From: Malurus cyaneus samueli | Lineage: Eukaryota; Chordata; Aves; Passeriformes; Maluridae | DNA length: 64,000 nt | Reading direction: 5' to 3' | NCBI GenBank assembly: GCA_009741485.1 | Contig: CM019228.1 | Coordinates: 9,624,696-9,688,695, forward strand | In this document: in pieces, positions 12,601 through 24,700 of the stretch | Layout: every line of letters begins with the position of its first letter | Numbering within the stretch: position 1 is the first letter of the stretch | Notes under the pieces: generated by a model | Told to the model about the DNA's origin: nothing | What the model saw: the letters and a program-made list of their open reading frames with translations, nothing else | Databases searched by the model: none | Program-made: the position numbers and the translations under genes

Positions 12601-15600
12601 CTTTTGTTGTGCTTTTCTTGTTGCACTTTATAGCTGGTCTCCTGTTCCCCAGGTAGGGCCAAAAGGAACATGCACAGGGTACAACATGTCATTGGTATTC
12701 AGTTCTGCTTAAAAGCACCAGAACAAAAAGCAATATTTTCCCTAAAGGGCAGCTGTAGGTCTTAGCAAACTCTGCCCCTCCTAGACAAATCAATGAGGAA
12801 CTTTGGTGAAGGAGGGAAGCATGCTTCCCTTTTCTCTGTTTATCAAGGATGCTACTTCTTACCAACCCAAGCCTCAGCAATGAAACCTTCAGCCACCAGA
12901 GAAAAAAGATCCTTTTTCAGCATCAGACACAGGACAGGCTGCTAATTCTGTCTGTGAGTGTTTGCCAGTCTGAGACCCTGTGCAGTGCTTACAGGTGCTG
13001 ATTTGCAGGCAGTCCCACACCAGAGCTGTGGGTCAGTCCCAGCCCTGCCTGGCACCTGCTCCAGCTCAGCCCAGGCTTGCTGAGAGCTGGCTGTGTATGC
13101 ATGGAGTCAGCTGTCAGAAAGCAACAGCCTCTGTGCCAAAAAAACACAGCTTGAGTGACTCTTATCCCTCTAAGCAGCATCTTAGACAGTGGGGGAAAGG
13201 GCTTTCAGTTAAATGACACCTGACCTGGATTTGCAGAGCCTTGGCTACAGGTGCAAGTCTAAGAAGTTTGTGCCAAACTGGTTGCCCACAGCCAAGCATA
13301 GTTTTTGTAACACTTTCAGTGGACTCTCTCGCAGGCAGTTACTCTGACACAGCTGCTGGGATGTTGCTACAGCTTTTTTTTCTTCCTCCAACAGCACTGC
13401 ACCACTTTTCCATCAGCAAAACAGCTGAATAAATGAAGGGGTTATGACTAAGGTGTCTTCCCCCACACAGGACCATCCACATTTTACCTTGAGTGATATT
13501 CAGACACACCAAAGCTGAAACTCATACAGAGAGGGGCTCTTTCCAGTCCTGATAACGATTCCCCAGCATGTGTATGATTTGGCAGAGTATAGTATATTTT
13601 ATATGCCATCCCACAGCATGAGCTTCACCCACCTCATTTTTCAGTTTCCTCTCCACATCTACTTGCTTTATTTTTTATTTCCAAGCACAGCTTTCTGTAG
13701 GACTTGAAGTACCAAAATGCCAGTCAGTTTGCCAAAAGCTGTTGTTTAAATAAAATTAATGCAACAGTCTTTTAAAAACAAGATTGTAGGAGGACAAAGT
13801 TGCAAGAAGAGAGCCACACTTCCACCCTCCCCTCATCCAGACACTGGCCACAGCTGCAGCCATGCAGTCTCTCCAGAGGAGCACCCCACCTGCCAGGCTG
13901 ACACATGCATAACATATGGCCACTTGCAGAAGGATTCAGAAGCTTCCCAAAAGCTGGGTTACAGGGGGTATTTGGAAAATTTATCTTCAGCTTTGAGTAC
14001 ACCTGCTGTGGATTTAGGCTCTGGTTCACGCTGGAGGTTAGTATTGCATATTTGCTCCTACATGCAGCTGTGGAGGTGCAGACTGCTCTGAAATCCCAGC
14101 CATGCCCTGAGGATCTGGGAATTAAAGACTTAATCCCCTCAGTGCTTACATCTGTGCACTGCACAAAGGGTAAACATGCCATGTTCCAGCATCTGCTGCT
14201 CCGAGTCACAGGGTGAACCTGGGTGGAAACAGAGCAAAGCTGGGCTGAAAGGAGACAGTGCTCCTGTCCTTATTACCCGTGTTAATGCACAAAGTATAGA
14301 TTCAGCTTGAGCAGATCAAAGTGCTCAGATGTTGTTACTAACACATTGTAATTATCTTTTGTCAGTAATCACCAAGAGCAAGGTCTGCCTCACAGCTCAA
14401 AGTCTGCTCCAAAGACCTTATGCTCTAAACAGGTCTTTTCATGCTGCCAAGAGGGAGAGCAATTCAGATATAGCTGGAGGCTGCCAAAGTACAGGAAGAA
14501 GCACTGCTAAGTTAAATGGTATCTCTCTAGAAGCTTTTTGTCTGCAGGTATTCAGCACAGTTCTTTTGTGTTTAGAAACACAGATCAAGTGCTAGCTGAC
14601 CAAGAAATATTTTCAAGTAAAATATTACTTAACAGCTCCAGAACAATCCTTTAAGAACATAGATTTGTACCTTTTTATTTAAGCATTGGAATGTGTTTCA
14701 TGGTTTGGGTTTTTCCAAAACTTTGTGATGGACTTGCTCATTTTTGTGGCATTCAGCTTCCATTTATGACCCTGTTGCACCTATCAGTGGTTAAAACATT
14801 TAATGAAGAGGAAGCTTTAATGGAGTAGTTAGAAGCTGTAGCTTTCATCCTGGCCAATATTTTCTAAAGGGTTTGGGGTTCCTTATTTTTCCACAGAAAA
14901 CAGCAAAAAGTTCTACTGCATTGGCTTCTCAGCCTTCTGCACGAAACATTTCCATATCTTGCTTTAGTCAAGCCAAGCTCCAAAGAAACATTTCTTAGCT
15001 CTTCTTCCTCTGACTTTTGAATTAAATTTATCAAGTTTTAAAGGAAATGAGCAAACACACATCAGCACCATTTTTAAGAAACAGCCTGATAGAAGTTATT
15101 TGGAATCAAACTTTGCAGGAATTTAAAAGCTAATAAAACATCTCCAGGTCAATCTACCATAAAGTTTAAATATACATTTGAGCTGCTAGTCTGCCATCAC
15201 ATATTAGATATCCCCAGTGGAACTCAGTTAATTTGCCTTGAAAGAAAGGAGAGAGAATGCTTAAAGCCAGAGTAAGAAACTGCAAAAAGCTTAATTATTG
15301 TCTGTTTCTTCCAGGCACAACCATTTGAGTTTGAACACCTCCAGGTTTAAAGTCTTAGACTAAAACAATTTCATTAAAAAATAAATTCAAGGATGAAGAT
15401 TGGTTGTCCTGACTTCAGGCTACCATGGAAAGACAGCCAAGCCTATCAGAGAAGGAGCAGTGTTACATTTCTTTGTCTCTACCATTGTAACCTTCTTCTT
15501 AATTTTGCAAAAGGTTAAGTCTTCATGTTTCCAGTTCAGTTATTTCCAGACTACTCAGGCATTTTGTATTTCATTATCCTCTCATCTGACCCACACTTTT

Positions 15601-17346
15601 GGCTAACTAGAAACTTACAGAAAGAAATATTTTTTTCAGCGTTAACCTCATGTGGAAAAGTCAGACTGAGCTTAAGCAAATCTGGACTAAAAACTCACAT
15701 GAAAGATAATGGCCAAAATGGTCTATCAAGATAAAATATGCCTTTTTCTGGGGGAAAAAAACTTATTAGTGGAAATTAATCATTACAAATGCATTAGAAG
15801 TTATCTAGGAGAGCAGACCATAGAACTTACTGATGCAAAACATGAACCATCAACTTTCAAGCTGTCCCATTCCCTCTGCTAGTCCAAGACAAAAATTCAG
15901 GCACTGCAGTCTCACCCAGGCAAGAGGGGAATGACAGACTTTTTAACCTGAAGGTCCCAGAGCCCCTTGCAACAAGGCTGAGCTGCACTGCACTGAATTA
16001 ACGCAGCTCCACCAGATTGATTCTTGCAGCCTGTCTGCTTCCATGTGCAAACAGGTAACAAATGCTTCACTGCAGGTGATGTGCAGCATGCCCACAGAAC
16101 CAGAAGAGCCTGCTGATGTTACATGTAATTACCCTAGTCCTTCTCACCATCCTGTAGCCAAACGGCTGCCAACAAGCCCATGTTCAGCTCTCTGTGCAGA
16201 GCCCCACAACAGACACTGCGGGGCTGTCTCATCTCCCACATTTCTTCTGCAAAGCAGGATTTGCACACTGAGAGCAAGAGCCACGTCGTGCACTGCTTAG
16301 CATGGCGTGTCCTCCAGGCACACTTTGTCCTCTGAATTATCTCCAGTGCTAATTTATTGCAGCATTCAAAGCATCGTGCCTCTGGCAGTCCCTCCCACAG
16401 GAAGCTGGCTGACTCATTTTTCCACACACTCTATTTTCCTCTCCACAAGAGCCAAATGCTTGGTCAAGAATAAACCACAAAAAAAAAACCAAAAAGGGAG
16501 GCTCATGTTTAAGCACCTCCTAAAACGTGCACAGCCCACAGCCACTTGTGGAGCTCTTTATTTTATTGAAACAATGGACCTGGAGCTGTTACACCCAGGT
16601 AGAGCTGCCCCCATATGGCACCCTACTGCCCTTGCTTCTGTTCTGAACAGCAGTTCCTAATCCTGTAAATTAATGTAGCCCAAGCTAATGGGGTTTGGCC
16701 TCAATCAGACACTTATCTGAGCACTAACTAAAAGACAAGATGAAGACCACCATTTTGCATTCTTCCTCCCGAGCTCTTTCCCAAAGCATTCAGATGTTTG
16801 TCTTGAAAACTGGTTCTAATACATCATATAATCTTACAGGAAGGGAAAAATGGAACAGCTGAATTGCCAGGAAAACCATGACTATCTACTTTTTCACACT
16901 TTGCTTAGTGATGCAGCAAAAGTCCACTATCTTTGTTAAAAGGATTTTTCAAGGACTCTGGAAAATAAAAAGCAGCAGTAGCTTTTGTCCATCTCCAGCC
17001 ACACCTACAGTCCTCCAGCCACGAGAAATAGAGGAAGCAACTAAAGTCAGACAGTGCAAACACTTTACCTCCCAAAACCAGGCACTGCAGGTCCAGCCTG
17101 AGAAGAGCCAAAGTTTGTAGATGTTTCCACTAAGGAAGTAAACATCTCTGCTCATAACTCCACCTCAAGGAGTAGGTACTGGGAAACAACCAATTTACTG
17201 GCATGGGTGGAGTATCCCAGAAAAACAGGCTTCTCCTCAGCACCAAATGCTGCTGGTTGCAGTGGCAGGACAGCAATCCCAATCCTCTGGGGCTTCTCTC
17301 AGAAGCCAGATTAACAATTTTTTAAAAATTACTAATCTGAAGCAAT

Positions 17347-17370
17347 TTGTTGTTGTTGTTGTTGTTGTTG
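17347..17370. repeat. (TTG)8 microsatellite
   Basis: Eight uninterrupted TTG units are readable directly, in the BICDL1 intron. Confidence 0.95.
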
Positions 17371-19224
17371 TTTCCTCTTCTTGTTATGTTTTAGTAGCCA
17401 AACACATTTTTCTTCCAGAGAAGAGCTGGGAATCCAGGAACCTGCAGCCAAGGGAGGCAGCAATTAGTGGTTTGAAGTATTAATGGGACCACAGTGGGAA
17501 CGGGGAGCCCCTTGAACTCAGCTATTAGCAAATTAATAAAAGGGGTAACACGCTCTCCTGAGTGTTACAAATTTAGCACTAATTAGAACTTGTCTTTCTT
17601 AGCTATTTTAGGCAAGAAAATCTTCAATATCCTTTGTTAAATCTGAATAATCTTGTTTGTAGAAGTAAATCATATGGAAACATTGGTTTCTTCACCCAGC
17701 TACAGTCTATTAAACTTTTTCCATTCTCCTTTTCTTTCTGACATGACTTATAGCTAGGTATTTTGTATACAGTTAGCTTTATTTATCAAATCTTACCCCA
17801 AAGGAAGGTTTTCTTTGAATAAGACTAACCTGCAGGCCATTAATTTGTCACAGTCCATCCCAAACCTCTCAAAGATCCCCACTTCACAGGAATGCCAGTG
17901 CTCCAGTTTATTTGTATTTATTTCATTTATTTATTGCTCATATATTCCAGATTTTAAACTTCACAGTTTTTTGTAACTGGCGAGCATCTCTTTCTGCCAA
18001 ACATCTACATAGTTTTGTGTATTTAGCACTTGGGAATTAATCACGAGAGAAGCTTAATCAAGTTTGCAATGATGAAAAGCCCTTAATTAGAGCAGAAGCC
18101 AAAATGTCCTCCTGCTCTTCGTTTCTTGCACTGCCCAAATCTCATTGAAACCTTGCCTGAAGACCAGAAAACAAATCTCACAGTTGATTGAATATATCGA
18201 ATTGTAAATTGATGTCTATGCTTTTGCAGATACGTTTCAAACTTTGCCTAGTGGCTGTGTTGGCCAATTTGCCCATATCCAGGAAATTAATTCATTTTTA
18301 ACTACAGAGCAAAGCTGTGATGTTGGGCAATGTATGTCTGCCTTTCTGCAAAGAATATTACTTGTCTGTAGCAAAATCAGTGCATTGCTAAATGGCATAA
18401 CCACAAAAGATTTAGCTTTTAATGTTTAGGAAACACTGATGAAGAAGAGAAAGCCCCACAGGCAGGCTGAGGCAGAAGAAACTCACTTCCATTCAACAAA
18501 AGCCATATTGAGCAATAAAGAGAAAATGTAGATGAAAGGTTACCTCTTCATTGATACCACTAAGTAAAAAGAGCATGTTGGAAGAAATCAGTGGTGAGCC
18601 CATGGTTTAAAACACACATGTACAGGTACGCATCAACAGCAGTGCTGAGAGCTGAAGCATACACGATGTGAAAATAAACCCTAAAGCCTGAGAAATATTG
18701 GACACTGTCAAGGTGGCTTTCATAAATTAATGCAAGCTGATGTTAAAATCTCTATTTTATAATCAATTAGAAAGGCTCGTTTGGCAGCAGTATTAATAAT
18801 CTCTGAAACAAATGCAGCGTGAAAAGGAAGATTCCATCACCGGAGCTCAGCTCAGAAGACTTTGTTTCATGTCTAGAAAAAATGGATGAAGACTTTTCCT
18901 TGTTAGCCTGTGGAGGGAAACACAAAAAACTGTAATTTCTGTTTACTTCTGTTAAACAGCTGATCAGAGAGTATTTTCGTCTCTGTGTGAGGCTAAAGCA
19001 TTATTTTTACTTAAACTGGGTGAGGTAGCATGCAAATGGTGCTCACTGAAGTGACACTGTAACATCCCGTCTGCTTTAGGGCTCTAAATACTAACAATAA
19101 CGGAGTCCTTTTTACTCTGCATGTGGGTTATAACTGTGGGAATAGATGTGTGAGCCTGTGGGCTGGGCAGCACGTGGTGATGATTTAATGCTGGTGAATA
19201 CAAGTCTTATAGTCCTGCAAGCAG

Positions 19225-20000
19225 TCTGGTACTGGAGAGAACCTCTGAGGTCACTTCATTTCCTTTCTGTCATAGGCAGCCCTCTGAAAGAAGCTGTGTG
19301 ATAAAGTGACCCAGCTCCATTACAAAGTTAATTTTTTGCCACCATTTCTACTACTGCAATGGTGCAGGAAGAGGAATCCTACAGCAGGTCCTTGGAAATG
19401 TAGAAATCTTCCTATTGCCAGCCTTAATACACTCTTATCCGGTTTATTCACATCTTTCTTTTCTGCCAAAACTCTGCTTCTGCTTAAATAGCGCTTCTCC
19501 CTCCTGTGTGCTCATCCTTGATGTATTTATAGGGAGTCCTCTCTCAGCATTCACTGCATGAGATAAAACAAGCCATCCTTTTTTTAGACTCCTTTCGTAT
19601 AACAGACTTTCCACAATCTGAATCATCCATGCAGCTCATCCCTTCACCTGCTCCAGTCTGAGCATGGGGAGCAGAATGAGCGAGAGCAGCTATATATTTT
19701 CTTACCAGGGATTTTTACAGTGCCATCAATACTCCCTTGTTTCCTTACTGCTATACTGTACATTTATACTCTCTGTACATAGAATTCCTCAAGCATATAA
19801 ATTATGTTACACAGGGAGCCATCAAATACTAGTGTGTCATCTCCTCTGGTGCCACTTGTGCTCCTTGGGAGTGTGGTCAGCATCTTGCAGGCAAAATCCT
19901 TCAGTGCTTTTCTTCTGGTGCTTTTTCATTCTTGATAGCTCCTGCAGAGTGTTTCAGCATGGAGATGTTTCAGCAGTCATTACAAAAGCAAGTGAATCAT
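19225..20000 (-). mobile_element. Old CR1/L3-type LINE remnant (antisense)
   Basis: Read on the + strand it follows the reverse complement of amniote CR1. It has 'gatgtatttatagggagtcc', 'gagataaaacaagccatcc', 'cataacagactttcc'-like and 'acaatctgaatcatc' phrases, then 'ttcacctgctccagtctgag', then a passage resembling 'taccagtgcc...aatactccc'. It is strongly diverged with many small indels, so an ancient insertion. The limits are approximate and the assignment is by pattern memory. Confidence 0.55.
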
Positions 20001-21612
20001 TCAAAAAAAGCACAATCCATCCATCCATCTTCTTTAGTGTCACCAATTAATAGCTGCTCAGGATGCTTTGCAACCTATAGTTGCTTAAGGGAAGAAAAAT
20101 AACCAACCTCTTCCTGTAGTGCTGTGCTGTCATTATATTTTATGTAACCTGCCCGTGCAAGGAAGCTTTATTAAATAAGTGAGGCAATATGCAAAGGGTT
20201 CTTATACAAGGCTTTAAAGAAGGGGGGAAAAAACAGTGTAAGAAGGGAAGAAAAAAACAATTGGTAGACAAGATTATTTCTCTTTATTGGAACTCATTTC
20301 TCTTCTCAGAAGCCAGTGGTCAGAGCCTGATTTGGTGGCCACACTTCTGTCTGCTGCCAGCCTTCCAAGCAAACAGCATTGGGGCCAGCACAGTTTCCTC
20401 CCCTTGATGGAGCTGGAACAGCCTTTTACCTCATGCTTCTGGTTTGGAATATTTCGCTGCAGACTGTGCAAAGTAAGGGAACATTTTTAGAAGGGAGCAG
20501 TGTTGCCTTCATGAGCACATTAAGCTGGGTCTGTGTGCTCATTGCTCCAGTCACAAGCTGCCAGAGCAGAGTCATTGCACCCTTTGGTGAAGCTCTGCCT
20601 TGGGGACTGTCAGAGCACCCAGAGTCAAATCCTGACCCACATTTGCCTGATATTAGGATGCACCCCCCAACCTGCCCACAGCTGCCCACTCCAATCCCTC
20701 CTTGCTATCTCACCTCCCTATCTAAGGCATTGTGGCATTTTTCACTGGACACACCCCAAGCAGAACAGCAGTGCCACTTCTTGAGGGGAATCAACTCAAT
20801 TCCAGCCTGTGTGCTGGAGCTGGAGGTCTGTGCCTAAGTGTAATGGAACCTGATGGAAGCTAATGAAATAGAAAACCATCCATTTGTGCTGTCTCATTAG
20901 GGATTCATCATAAAAGCCTTATGTTGTTTTACAAGCCTAAACAAGTGTGTTCACATGTAAAAATCAGCCACAAAGCTGACTGGAGAGTAGTTAACATGTC
21001 TAAGCTGTCATTTGGAAGGGCTGCCTCAAGCCTGAATCCTGCAGGTAGGATTGGCCTTTCTGCTGTCCTCAAACCACCCTGCGTAAGTGGGACATCTCTC
21101 CTTCAAAATGGGAAAAAGGGACAAGCCCAGGGATCCTGCACTGACAGTCATGTGGAGTGGATGTTTCTCCATCTGGCCCTGACAGGAGCTGGGAATCAGA
21201 GGCAAAGAGCACTTGTTATTTGAGAGCTGTGCCAAAGATGTTCAGAGGTTAAGAGTGTGTAAATCTAGTAGGGATGTTTCCTGGTCTTCTCCTCAACTCC
21301 AGCTAGGCTACAATTTTTAAGACAAAATTAATTTTCTGTAGGACACAGGAATCATTGTGTTTTTCACAGTGGAAAAAACTTGTGGGCTGTGTCCCCTTGG
21401 CTGCCCCAAGTGAAAAATCAGTGTGGTTTAAATGGCAGCTCTCCCCAGTGTCTGTCCAGGATGAGATTTTCACTCACCCAAACTGTCCAAAATTCAGAGT
21501 TTCTGTGGAAACTGGGGGTTGTATAGAAGTTGTATCAGGACAGGTGTCCCTGGGCAAGAGGAGGTGGCTGCTTTGGGTGTCTGGGGTAACTCCAGCTGCT
21601 GTCTCCTTGCAG

Positions 21613-21729
21613 GCGTCAGAGGTGGAGCGGCAGCTCTCCCTGCAGGTCCACACCCTCCGGGAGGACTTTCGGGAGAAGAATTCCTCCAGCAGCCAACACA
21701 TCGTGCGGCTGGAGAGCCTCCAGGCCGAG
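21613..21729 (+). CDS. BICDL1: BICDL1 coding exon a (39 aa)
   Basis: The acceptor is a pyrimidine-rich stretch ending ttgcag before 21613; the donor is gag|gtgagt at 21730. It is phase 0 at both ends. It encodes ASEVERQLSLQVHTLRE onward to RLESLQAE, a coiled-coil segment near-identical to mammalian BICDR-1. It is the first BICDL1 exon in the window and has no start codon, so at least one exon lies upstream of position 1. Confidence 0.93.
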
Positions 21730-24700
21730 GTGAGTCACCTGCCTCCCTCCTGCAGAAAGCAGCCAGGGCTGTTAGAGCTTGTGTACTGATCCCTCTCTGA
21801 GCTGAGCAAACAGTCAGCTGGTGAGCCAACAGAGGAATGGCAGCACTGGGGCAAAGGACTAGCCCAGCAAGGATTGCTCCATGGTGTTCTGGCTGGGCTG
21901 GCTCGGGGTGCCTTTCACTGCTGCCTTGGCCACGGCATTCCTGCAAAATGAATGGATGAGAAGGATCTTCCAGAAGCCAAACCGTGGCTGTGCTCCCACG
22001 GGGCTGCTGCCCAGTACAGATCAAACTCTGGGGTATGGTGGGAAGGTCTGCAAGGGTTTTTTTCCCCCTGTTCCTCTGCTTGCAATGAAAGCAGCAATTC
22101 TCTCCTGCCTCTGAGCCCTGCACTTGGGAAAATAAGGAGCTCCTGCCTATTTTAACTCAGGTACATAAAGCAGGAGTGATACTTCGTTTTCCCTTCCCTG
22201 ACAGGGTGACTGGGGACCATATAGGCAGGAACTAGATGGGTAGAAGATGTCCAGCTCTACTACCCGACCACTTCTTTTATTCAAAAGCTGTCTAGAAAAG
22301 CTTTTCCTAAAATCTCTCCATTTCTTTTCTTCCGCTCCCATCTGCTCCTTGCTGGTCCCTCGCCTTTTCTTCCCCTCCCCTTGGTGTGGAGCAGCAGGTC
22401 CTTGAAGTAAGTATGGAGGCTTGTAAAGGGTTTGCCTGCACGTCCATCGCTGTTACCATGCATGCCTGTCACCATGCATGCCACACCTTGCCTCCTCACC
22501 TCCTTCCTGTCCCTTGCTTTCCAAAATCCCTTTCCCCCTGTGCCCTTCCCATGGTCCAGGGCTCACGGCAGAGTGATGTTTTTTCTGTTACATGATTATT
22601 TGCAGCATGTTCTTTACTGGTCTGCCCACCAAATATGAACTCCTGATACAATTTCTCTATTAAACCTCTTATTTTTCTTTCTCCAACCCACACAAATCAT
22701 GATGCTGGTGGGCAGAGACATCTCAGAAACCATTAGTCACCTCAGAGCAGCTTTCCAATACCTCCAGCAGCCTTTACTCTGCAGAAACAGCAAGTCCACA
22801 CACTTGGCTGATACTCCTTTGTGCAGCCAAATCTTTCCAGCAACTTGGAAAGCAGCAAAGAGACAAGGTCCCAAAGAGGCCAAGAAAAGAGTGGGAATTT
22901 GCTGAATTTGTCTATGCCCTATGAATTGAAAGGAAGCCATTGGGAATACTTAGGGTTATACTGGACTGATGGAGGGCTGGCATATCAGACACCAGAGATC
23001 CTGTGGGAAAAGGCTCCTTCTTCTTGGTTAAACAAGAAGTGACCTTGGCTAGTGCTGATTCATCCTGTGCACTGTTCCCAGCTAACTGAGTCACGGAGGG
23101 TTTGTTTGGCACACTGTCCCTCGCCTGAAATCACTGCCCTTGACAATTAAAAGAAATGAACCAATTTTAAAGGCAACCGATCACTGGGAGGCTAAAAATA
23201 AACATGGCACAGAAAGGAGTCTTCACAAATGAAAAGACAGAAAAATCCCCGGTGAGGACCTGATGAACACATAGCAATAAAGAACAGCTATGGGCAGTGC
23301 TGTGGCACAGCCCTGTGGGGAGCAGGATCTCACAGGCTCACTCTGGATCCCACTGGCTCACTCTGGATCCCACTGGCTCACCCTGCATCCCACTGGCTCA
23401 CCCTGGATCCCACTGGCTCACCCTAGATCCTGCTGACTCATCCTGTGGTCTCCAGCATCCATACAGGTTAAAATGCCACCCACCATCAGGGACCAGCCAG
23501 GAAAAGTAACTAGTTTTGCCCAAACTTTCAAATGTTAAGGTGCAAGGGGCGAGCAGGGCTGGTCTCCCCTTAATCCCTTTGGATATTCTTTCCTGCTGCC
23601 TGACCTGCCAGCGCCCACCCAGCCCCTTTGGAGCTGCCCCTGCAGCCTGGGGAAGGAGGAGTCTCCTATCAGAGCCTTCCTAAGCTTTAAACCACACACA
23701 GAGGTAGATTCTCTCATACAGGTACAGAACACCTATGTACATCTTTCTGCTTTTTGCTGTTTCATTTCTCTCTTTGGAATGTGGTTTCCCTCTTCTCTGA
23801 TCCCTGCAAAGTCTAACGGGACCTCTCTTTGCCCTGCAGATCAAAATGCTGACAGACAGGAAGCGGGAGCTGGAGCATCGCCTCAGTGCCATGATGGAGG
23901 AGAACGACCTGCTCCAGGGAACCGTGGAGGAGCTGCAGGACCGAGTCCTAATCCTGGAGAGACAAAGCCATGACAAGGACCTGCAGGTGAGGAGGCAGCA
24001 GTGAGATGGGGAAGGAATGGGGACATGCAGTAAAAGTCACAATTTGGGGTAAAATTGGCCATGAACTGGGAGACAGAGCAACTGGAAGAAGGAAATGGCT
24101 CATGTAAGAATGGCAGCAAGTAAGGTCCTGGGTATTGCCCATGGAGACTATTAACAGGAACATCAATGAGGCATCCTGACTGCAAAGAGCAGCTTAGGAG
24201 AGAGATCTGAGCAAGGGATTGGGGATGGGAAAATTAGGTAAATACAAAAAGAATCAGAGGACTCTGGTTGCAGTTAATTTTATATACTTTTTTAATAGTA
24301 GAACTGGCTTCAAAAGGGGCTTCTCTGCCCTGTTCCAGAGGGCAGTCACTGGCCTCTTAGATCCCAGTGCTCAGATGGTTTCCCAACAATCTCCATGGTG
24401 TTCACAGCCATGAATCACTAAATGTCGGTCCCCAGAAAATAAGTTGGCACCTTTGGGGGTTTAGGGCAGAGCAAGATTTTTCCATTTCACTTCTGTGAGT
24501 TGCCAAGCACTGGATCCTCAGTTCTGCAAAACAGCCCTGAATATTTTTAGTTTTTCTCATACATATTTGTGTTTATATATTTTTACATATTTTCTAAAAT
24601 CATGTCAATATTGCCTTCTTTTTTGATTCACTTCCTGCTGTTTTGTTGTCAGCAAATTTCTTTACCTGAGTCCCAACTTCTTCACAATATTCCTCATTTT

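Larger units (their letters stand above)
1..21612 (+). other. BICDL1: BICDL1 intron (partial): no coding exon recognised
   Basis: The first exon in the window is internal and phase 0, so everything to its left should be intron. I looked for the missing BICDR-1 N-terminal coiled coil (CC1 box, RVSELESD-like block) and did not see it on the + strand. Contents: a perfect 10-bp inverted repeat at 4212-4234, a CR1 fragment at 5850-6125, a CpG-rich block at 6420-6620, a 10-nt tandem at about 10025-10056, paired SOX-type cores at 10769-10786, (TTG)8 at 17347-17370, an AT-rich candidate conserved block at 17.4-18.8 kb and an antisense CR1 remnant at 19.2-20.0 kb. The rest is ordinary A/T-leaning DNA with no long credible ORF. 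Confidence 0.8.

Noticed and set aside
21494..22123. 209-codon minus-strand frame over BICDL1 exon a
   Set aside because: It is antisense to a real coding exon and runs into intron; no domain recognised.
22450..22485. Duplicated ACCATGCATGCC as a POU/octamer element
   Set aside because: Only two copies of a self-complementary word; more likely slippage than a designed site.
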